Below are positions 58,540 to 64,000 of a stretch of DNA of 64,000 nucleotides, one piece after another (position 1 is the first letter of the stretch; each line of letters opens with the position of its first letter). The stretch lies in the NCBI GenBank assembly GCA_947631955.1, contig CANRNJ010000001.1, forward strand, positions 248,001-312,000. The letters are read 5' to 3'. The position numbers were made by a program, and so were the translations under genes. Origin of the DNA: an uncultured Lachnospiraceae bacterium. GTDB lineage: Bacteria; Bacillota; Clostridia; Lachnospirales; Lachnospiraceae. Under the pieces are notes generated by a model. That model had not been told where the DNA came from and made no database searches. It was given only the letters and a program-made list of their open reading frames with translations.

Positions 58540-59289
58540 TTATAAAATATTCCCTATCGCACTGCTGCTGTATGTGCTGATTGCGCTCTCATAAGCCGCT
58601 GCCGCCGCTGACATCTGCGGCTGACTGATGAAATGATAATTTGCATCCGTAACAAGGCTGCTCTTTTGCAACGCATCTGACATAAGCTGTTGATGATATT
58701 GCAGTTCTGCAAGCTCTCTACGCTTTTCTGCCGCTTCTTCGGAAAGTTCCTGATACCTTTCCCGTCTTTCCCGCTTTTCTGCCTGCTCCGCTTTGATTTT
58801 TGCTTCAATCTTCGCCCGCACTTCCGGTTTTAGGTCTCCGGTAAGATATTTATGCACCACACCATTCTCATCAATACCCACCGCATAAGAAGATACCTCG
58901 AATCCATTCATTGACGCTATCGCCTGATGTTTGGGAAAATCAGCAAGCGCTTTCTGAATTTTCTGTTCATAATAGGCTGCTTTTTCCGGGTCGTTCGCCA
59001 TCTGTTCCACAATATTCGGAGCGATTGCGACATTATTAAATCCCGCTATGCTTGCGCCGAAATTATCAACACTTCGTTGGTCGTGACCGATATTTTTCAC
59101 CATCACATTTGCGCCATACCGTTGTTTCAGATACTCTACATACTGCTCTGTCCGATCTGCGGAACTGCTCTCCGCTGTCTGCTTTACGGTATCCGCAAAG
59201 CTGGTTTTTTCCGTCGCATTGCCTTTCTGTGTCTTGCTTGCATACTGATATGCTGCCATCAGCGCACTGTTTACATTACCGATACTCAT
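58540..59289 (-). CDS. DUF6033-like protein c, overlapping the kinase gene
   Basis: This 249-residue protein begins MSIGNVNSALMAAYQYASKT. The centre reads ALADFPKHQAIASMNGFEV where its twin differs. The C-terminal half is a charged coiled-coil-like helix (RERRERYQELSEEAAEKRREL) and ends in STYSSSAIGNIL. Its AAAGGAG site and first codons lie inside the end of the kinase gene (14-base overlap), so kinase and this protein are translated in sequence. That link suggests its amount is tied to the sensor. Confidence 0.72.
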   Translation of the reverse strand: MSIGNVNSALMAAYQYASKTQKGNATEKTSFADTVKQTAESSSADRTEQYVEYLKQRYGANVMVKNIGHDQRSVDNFGASIAGFNNVAIAPNIVEQMANDPEKAAYYEQKIQKALADFPKHQAIASMNGFEVSSYAVGIDENGVVHKYLTGDLKPEVRAKIEAKIKAEQAEKRERRERYQELSEEAAEKRRELAELQYHQQLMSDALQKSSLVTDANYHFISQPQMSAAAAAYESAISTYSSSAIGNIL

Positions 59290-60739
59290 TTTCTGTACTC
59301 CTTTCGTTTTTCAACATAACTGTCAGGGTAAACACCCCGTCCTGCGCCTGCCAGTCCACCCCGCCATGATATTTCTCTGCGGTGCTTTTGATATTGGCAA
59401 GCCCTATCCCATGTGTCTTTTTGTCCGGCTTGTCAGTCGCCGGAAATTCCATTCCTTTTTTTCTCACCACCTTCCCCTCAAAGCTGTTTTCCACCTTGAT
59501 AAAAAACATCTTCCCTTTTGCAAATGAGGACAGACGGATAAACGGCTCTTCGCCGCCCCCTTTCATCTTCCCGCAGGCTTCCGCCGCATTGTCCAGCGCA
59601 TTCCCGACAATCACGCCGATGTCATAGCTCCCGATCACGATATTGTCCGTAAAAAGCAGCTTATCCGCATACAATTTCACCTCTGGCATCATATGTGCAA
59701 GCTCATGGCTTTTCATGTTCAAGAGCGTGTCCACCACCGCATTGCCTGTCTTATACCGTATCTCAAGGCTGTCAAAATTACGGTTCAATTCCGACAGGTA
59801 TTCCTGCAGTTCGGCGTTATCGTCTCCCTGCCCCGCAAGCCGCAGGATAACAGCAAGGGTGTTCTTCATATCATGCCTCATGCTCCGTATGCCGGAATGG
59901 ATATGCTCCATCTCTGCGATCTGCGCCTGCATACTGCCAATCTGCCGTTCCATGATGATCCGGTTATTCCTCTCCCTGTTCAGGGCGATCATATCCTGAA
60001 ACAGCTTAACGCTGTATAAGATCGACAATAAGCACAGGAACATAATGACCGGGACCACCACTGTCAGCGCCGGATGCTGGTCATAGAGCAGCTTCGGTGC
60101 GCCGTTTTCCGCTGTGACCACAAGGAAGCGCAGCAGCATACAGATCAGCAGCCCCACCGCACTCGGCACAATCAGGAAGTACAATTCCGTCCTGCCAATG
60201 GGATGTTCCTTATCCCGAAAACTGTGTATGATCTTTTTCAAAGAATAAATGCACAGGACAGTACATACTCCATACATCAGCAGCAACTGCCCTATGGCGG
60301 TCATGCAGAGGATAACCGTAACCGTATCGTTATCCACAAGGCGTTTTCCCTCAATGAGCCAAGACCATACGCCATATAGCTGTTTGCCCATCTGCAGCAC
60401 ACTGTACGCAATAAAGAAACTGATCTGGCTGATTGCCGCAAACGTGATCAGCAGATACCCCGTGACGGCTCTGACTGCCCTGTAAAACAGCAATGCCAGA
60501 AGCACTGTCACACCGAAAAGCGCCGCCTGCCGTTCAATTACCCTAATGTCCTCATATCTGTATGGACAAAGATGCCCGATGCACAGGCTGCACACCGCAT
60601 AGGCTGCCGCCACGCAAAAACCGCTCCGCCGCCTTTTGCTCCCCCTGCACTCCAAAAAATTCCCCAGGAAATATTGCAGGCAGAAGCCGCCAAAGACGGC
60701 ATAATACACTTCAAATAAGGCGTTCGCTATATCAAGCAT
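59276..60739 (-). CDS. AgrC-like GHKL sensor histidine kinase
   Basis: This 487-residue kinase starts MLDIANALFEVYYAVFGG and has six to seven hydrophobic helices to about residue 220. A coiled linker (IMERQIGSMQAQIAEMEHIHSG) follows. The kinase box is MRHDMKNTLAVILRLAG, the N box DIGVIVGNALDNAAEACGKM, and the G box THGIGLANIKSTAEKYHGG. It resembles peptide-sensing AgrC-type kinases, but no agrB/agrD is nearby. The frame reaches 60829; the ATG at 60739 lies in the stop region of the response regulator (eight-base overlap, GGGGG upstream). Confidence 0.88.
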   Translation of the reverse strand: MLDIANALFEVYYAVFGGFCLQYFLGNFLECRGSKRRRSGFCVAAAYAVCSLCIGHLCPYRYEDIRVIERQAALFGVTVLLALLFYRAVRAVTGYLLITFAAISQISFFIAYSVLQMGKQLYGVWSWLIEGKRLVDNDTVTVILCMTAIGQLLLMYGVCTVLCIYSLKKIIHSFRDKEHPIGRTELYFLIVPSAVGLLICMLLRFLVVTAENGAPKLLYDQHPALTVVVPVIMFLCLLSILYSVKLFQDMIALNRERNNRIIMERQIGSMQAQIAEMEHIHSGIRSMRHDMKNTLAVILRLAGQGDDNAELQEYLSELNRNFDSLEIRYKTGNAVVDTLLNMKSHELAHMMPEVKLYADKLLFTDNIVIGSYDIGVIVGNALDNAAEACGKMKGGGEEPFIRLSSFAKGKMFFIKVENSFEGKVVRKKGMEFPATDKPDKKTHGIGLANIKSTAEKYHGGVDWQAQDGVFTLTVMLKNERSTENEYR

Positions 60740-61460
60740 CCTCCGCACCCCCATTATCCAGATAGCGCAGATATGCCCTGACAAAATCCGGATACTTTTC
60801 CTTTGCCAGATACACCCGCCCGCCGTCATCCATATCGATCATGTCGCTGCTGTACTCGGAAATATGCGCCATATTCACAAGGTATCCCCGGTGGCAGCGG
60901 TAAAAGCTGCTGCCCAGCTCGCCCTCAAGCTTCTGTATGGACTGCCATGCCTCGATCTCGTCCCTTGCGGTGTGGATCACTGCCTTATTTGACCGGCTCT
61001 CAATATAGAGAATGTCTTTCTGTTTCAGCGTGACGCTGCGTTTTCTTCCTTTGAGAAAGAGCGTGGGCGTTTCTTCCCGCCCTTTGCGGCTTTTTTCGAT
61101 CCCCCGCTTTGCGGCGGCAAAGACTTCCGTAAATTTTTCCTCCCCGATGGGCTTTAAGAGATAATGGAACGCTCCCACGTCAAAGGCTTCAAAGACATAT
61201 TCCTTGACCGCCGTTACAAAGACGATGACCGCCTGCTCATCGTACTTCCGTATGGCTCTTGCGGTTTCTATCCCGTTCCTGCCCTCCATCTGTATGTCGA
61301 GGAAGATCATGTCATAATGCCTTTTTACCGCAAGCAGCTCGTCCCCTGTGGCAAACAGTTCCGTCCGGCAGTCCGCCCCCTGCTGTTCCACCAGATCGGC
61401 GATCTGTTCCCGGATGACTTTTTCATCATCGCATACTGCTATTTCTATCAAATCGATCAC
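60732..61460 (-). CDS. LytTR family response regulator
   Basis: This 242-residue regulator has a receiver domain: AVCDDEK with Asp pair, phospho-acceptor in MIFLDIQMEG near residue 55, Thr in FVTAVKEY, Lys in LLKPIGEEK. A LytTR DNA-binding domain follows (about 140-235: ILYIESRSNKAVIHT, YRCHRGYLVNMAHI). AgrA and ComE belong to this class. It is the first gene of the long operon that ends with cluster B. The start is taken as GTG at 61460; no stronger site is seen. It probably controls its own operon, and perhaps cluster A. Confidence 0.88.
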   Translation of the reverse strand: MIDLIEIAVCDDEKVIREQIADLVEQQGADCRTELFATGDELLAVKRHYDMIFLDIQMEGRNGIETARAIRKYDEQAVIVFVTAVKEYVFEAFDVGAFHYLLKPIGEEKFTEVFAAAKRGIEKSRKGREETPTLFLKGRKRSVTLKQKDILYIESRSNKAVIHTARDEIEAWQSIQKLEGELGSSFYRCHRGYLVNMAHISEYSSDMIDMDDGGRVYLAKEKYPDFVRAYLRYLDNGGAEDA

Positions 61461-61742
61461 TTACTTTCCCGTTATTCCCATTTTTGTTTCTCTGCTTTTT
61501 ATATCGGCAGATTTTTTTCAAAGAAAGGTCAAATTATGTAAAACCCCCCTTTTTATTATGCGAAATCCTCTTTTCGATACAAAAAAGAGAAAATCAGGGG
61601 TTAAGTTTTTAGAAAATCGTCCGACAGTTGCCGCACAGATTACAAAAAGGCAGCGGAACACAGCACATCATGCCATGCTCCGCCGCTTTTTTTCTTTCTT
61701 ACGGTTATTCCGCCATCTCCACGAAAAGTCCTGCAAATCCTG
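61461..61742. other. Gap between relaxase and response-regulator genes
   Basis: It should contain the promoter of the LytTR operon. A TTGACC reads on the minus strand near 61528 but has no well spaced -10. The bidirectional terminator at 61649 is the only clear structure. Confidence 0.4.
61649..61693. terminator. Bidirectional terminator after the relaxase gene
   Basis: GGCAGCGGA and TCCGCCGC pair around a 22-base loop that can fold further. The hairpin is bounded by AAAAA on one side and TTTTTTT on the other, so it can work on both strands. It ends the relaxase transcript on the minus strand. Confidence 0.65.
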
Positions 61743-63296
61743 CTACCTCGCCCCTTTCTCTTTCTGCCTTGCCGGATGCTCCCGTCCGGCTTCCCGTTCC
61801 TTTACCTCCTGCTGTTTCTGCCTGAGCCGCTCTTTCATGCTCGTCGGCTCCTTTTCTCTGTCCCCATAGGCTTTCTCCCATTTTTCGCAGGCTGCCTGAT
61901 AAGCAAGGTATTCCTTCTCCGCCGCTTTCAATTCCTTATGGAAAGCCTGCACAGAGTCGAAGTTATATTCCCTCACGATGGCGGAAAGCCTCTTTTTCAT
62001 ATTGGAAATCTGTTTTTCCACGCCGTCGATCTCCTGCTGCAGCTCTTTCCTCCTGCCGCCCTTGAAAACGCCCATGTATCTGAAAGATACATTGCATTCG
62101 GACAGTTCCTTTTTCAGCTTATCCCGTTTTTTCTCACGCTCAAAAATTGCCCTGTTCTGCTTCCCAAGCCTGCCCTCGATCTCTTTCAGGCGGGGATATT
62201 TTGCGGCAGGTATCGAAGGCTTTGGATGCGGCGGTCTTTCCGCTGTCTGCTTTGGCTGCTCTGCGGTCTGCTTTGGCTCTGCCGCCCGTTCCGGCTGGGA
62301 CTGCTTCACATCTTTGGGTTGCTCCCCATCCAGCCGCCCCTTTGCCGGGAACAGCAGTTTCCGTATGGTTTTTGCGATCAGACGCTCCAGCAACGCAACC
62401 GCCGCTTTGACAATATCCCCGAACAGCTCCGGCTTTCTACCGTTCTGCGCCACGGATTCTTTTACCCTGTCCGTGATCTCCGTCTTTTTCAGCTCCAATA
62501 TCTCCGTATCAGCTACTCCGCTTACGATTGCACGGTCAACCGCCCTGTTCCACTCCATGCGCATCTCATTGTCCGCCTTTATCTCCTCTGCCTTCGGATT
62601 GTTCTTCCCGACCTTCTTTGTGGCAAGGTACGGACCGTTCCTGTCAAAGATGCTGAGCCTGTCCTTATCATCAAGCGCCATCTGGTTGATCAGATCTGTA
62701 TAGAATACTTTTGCTTCGTCCAGAAAGGACTCCTGCTTAAAACGCCCGTCTTTTACCGTGAAGATCCTGCGCTCATACGCCTCCCCTTTTTTGATGATCC
62801 TGCATCCCCTCCGGACTTCCCCGTTCTCGTCCAGTATCTCTTTTTTGGTGCGCACATGGCGTCCCCGCTCGTCGTAGAACATATTCCGGGACGCTGTCTT
62901 TTCCTCCGGCTGCTCCAGACGCTTCCTCTCCGCAAAGATCATGTGGATGTGCAGGTTGGTTTTCCGCTTGTTATGGTGGAGCGCAGCAAAGCACTCCACG
63001 CCGTACTTTTCCCTGAATGCGTCCACCATCCTTTTCAGCAGAGCCTCCTTGTCATGATCGATGAAGCTTTCCGGCAGGGCGATCATCAGCTCCCTCGCCT
63101 CGATGCACTTCCCGTTCGTGCCGCTTTTGGAAAATTCTTCCTGGCTGCACTTTGCCAGCTCCCGCCAGAACGCCCTGTCCGGCTCCGTCGCATAGACCTC
63201 ATACAAATGCTCCTGCTTGGCGTGGCTTGAAATATAGGTGATGCGCCCCGACAGGTTATGCAGCTTTGCCATCTCTATAAATGAGTTTCTTTTCAT
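61743..63296 (-). CDS. MobA/MobL family relaxase
   Basis: This 517-residue mobilisation protein nicks DNA at an origin of transfer. The N-terminal catalytic part has RELMIALPESFIDHDKE and the metal motif HHNKRKTNLHIHMIFAER near residues 115-135 (histidines spaced H-x9-H-x-H). The C-terminal half is a charged coiled coil (YPRLKEIEGRLGKQNRAIFERE and onward). The frame reaches 63566; the ATG at 63296 is chosen because AAAGG lies six bases upstream and the family starts near MKRNSFIEMAKLHN. No other conjugation gene is in the window; more could lie beyond the right edge. Confidence 0.9.
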   Translation of the reverse strand: MKRNSFIEMAKLHNLSGRITYISSHAKQEHLYEVYATEPDRAFWRELAKCSQEEFSKSGTNGKCIEARELMIALPESFIDHDKEALLKRMVDAFREKYGVECFAALHHNKRKTNLHIHMIFAERKRLEQPEEKTASRNMFYDERGRHVRTKKEILDENGEVRRGCRIIKKGEAYERRIFTVKDGRFKQESFLDEAKVFYTDLINQMALDDKDRLSIFDRNGPYLATKKVGKNNPKAEEIKADNEMRMEWNRAVDRAIVSGVADTEILELKKTEITDRVKESVAQNGRKPELFGDIVKAAVALLERLIAKTIRKLLFPAKGRLDGEQPKDVKQSQPERAAEPKQTAEQPKQTAERPPHPKPSIPAAKYPRLKEIEGRLGKQNRAIFEREKKRDKLKKELSECNVSFRYMGVFKGGRRKELQQEIDGVEKQISNMKKRLSAIVREYNFDSVQAFHKELKAAEKEYLAYQAACEKWEKAYGDREKEPTSMKERLRQKQQEVKEREAGREHPARQKEKGAR

Positions 63297-63761
63297 GATA
63301 CGCCTTTCCTCTCTTTCGGCGGGCGATCCCGCCGCCATGCCCTTTGTGAGCAGCCGCCACAGGGCGGCCTGCTGCGAACCCATGCCCGTATCCGGGCAGT
63401 CCACGGCTGCTGTCTTTGCAGCCTGAGAAGGGACTTCGCCGAAGTCCCGTAGGCGCTGTTGCACATCTGCCTTAAAATGTAGCCATAGGCTGCAGCGCCA
63501 TCCATGCGTACCAGCTTTAATGGACGCATGGATAAACCGGGCGGATTTATCCGCACGGAAATTCACGCAAGCGTGAATTTGCCCCCTGCAAGGGCGAAAT
63601 ACCCCGGAGCATAAATCTCTGATTTGTGCGGAGGGTGTATTTCGCTCTCAAACGCCGAGGGCTTAGGGGAAGGCTTGCGCCCTCCCCGGAAATTGCCACC
63701 TGACGCTCCTTGAAATCTGCCGGAGCTGCTCCCGCCACAGGTCTTTGCAGAACATAAAAAA
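63297..63761. other. Region upstream of the relaxase gene, possible origin of transfer
   Basis: This 465-base stretch has no convincing gene. It holds several inverted repeats, such as GCCCG-TATC-CGGGC near 63387, GGGACTTC-GGC-GAAGTCCC near 63430, and TTCACGC-AAG-CGTGAA near 63562. Origins of transfer often lie upstream of mobL genes and show such structures, so one may be here. I cannot mark a nick site. Confidence 0.4.
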
Positions 63762-63933
63762 CCGTCTGCCTGAAAGCTGCTATTCCAGCTTCAAAACAGA
63801 CGGCTACACTTACGCCCTTATTTGCAGCCTTCCGGCTGCTCTTTTCCCTTATTATGCAGGCTTTAATGCCTGCCCTTTGATATGCAGCCTTTAACGGCTG
63901 CCTTTTGCCCTTGTTTTGCAGCCTTTCGGCTGC
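63762..63933. repeat. Array of hairpins with GCAGCC/GGCTGC stems
   Basis: A larger hairpin (CCGTCTG with CAGACGG, inner AAGCTG with CAGCTT, 63762-63803) is followed by four small ones at 63824-63839, 63856-63873, 63884-63901 and 63918-63933. The small stems are GCAGCC/GGCTGC, or GCAGGC/GCCTGC in the second, with loops of four or six bases. They are separated by T/C-rich linkers such as CTTTTCCCTTATT. The spacing is 28-34 bases. Confidence 0.75.
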
Positions 63934-64000
63934 ACTTTTCTCTGATTTTGTAAAAATACGGCTTCATTTCCCGCAAATTTGCAAAAAACAGGCTACGGTA

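Noticed and set aside
63547..63738. Small ORF of 63 codons upstream of the relaxase gene
   Set aside because: Arg-rich, no ribosome site, and the region is full of inverted repeats; more likely non-coding.

Overview
The window looks like chromosome from a gut-type Lachnospiraceae (Clostridia). The reasons are strong GGAGG ribosome sites throughout, many TTG/GTG starts, a hemicellulose locus driven by a YesM/YesN-type regulator, a CptIN-like type III toxin-antitoxin, and a MobA/MobL relaxase. No rRNA, tRNA or CRISPR array was recognised, so the genus is left open.

Bases 1-15025 (minus strand) form a glucuronoxylan locus. GH8 exo-oligoxylanase, an SGNH esterase, GH115 alpha-glucuronidase and a GH43 enzyme trim decorated xylo-oligosaccharides. 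UxaC, UxuB, UxuA, KdgK and Eda then carry glucuronate to pyruvate and glyceraldehyde 3-phosphate. Bases 20772-30473 supply uptake and sensing: a ChvE/MmsA/MmsB-type monosaccharide ABC transporter, a histidine kinase/AraC response regulator pair, and two further sugar-binding proteins flanking that pair (a XylFII-LytS-YesN-like arrangement). Between them lie a lipoprotein bracketed by two tandem-repeat arrays, argC, rubredoxin, tcdA and small proteins.

Bases 30600-36900 are an accessory strip: a HAD-hydrolase remnant, vapBC with a 39-codon hydrophobic ORF behind it, vanZ, a complete insertion sequence with terminal inverted repeats and a 10-bp target duplication, a broken HTH gene, and a type III toxin-antitoxin locus (promoter, two 46-nt RNA repeats, attenuating terminator, ToxN-like RNase). 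Bases 42584-51916 are more ordinary: radical SAM plus MarR, a CDF exporter, and an amino-acid ABC operon that also carries a cytidylate-kinase-like protein and a FUSC-HAD fusion. That operon has a terminator in its leader.

The most unusual content is two clusters of small paralogous proteins without signal peptides (37127-42267 and 52945-59289). Many begin with M-x-INGIS or MSIGNVNS. Cluster A includes a FliD-like protein. Cluster B is the tail of one long operon that begins with a LytTR response regulator and an AgrC-like kinase, and the kinase stop overlaps the first small-protein gene by 14 bases. The clusters share paralogues, intergenic motifs and a duplicated terminator block, and one promoter has nine G in its spacer. 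A sigma factor/HTH pair and a relaxase flank cluster B, so it may belong to an integrated mobile element. The function is unknown; export through a flagellar-type route is a hypothesis.

An intergenic element also occurs three times (3305, 18821, 51081). Each time it lies directly before a start codon, in the same orientation, and supplies the ribosome site.
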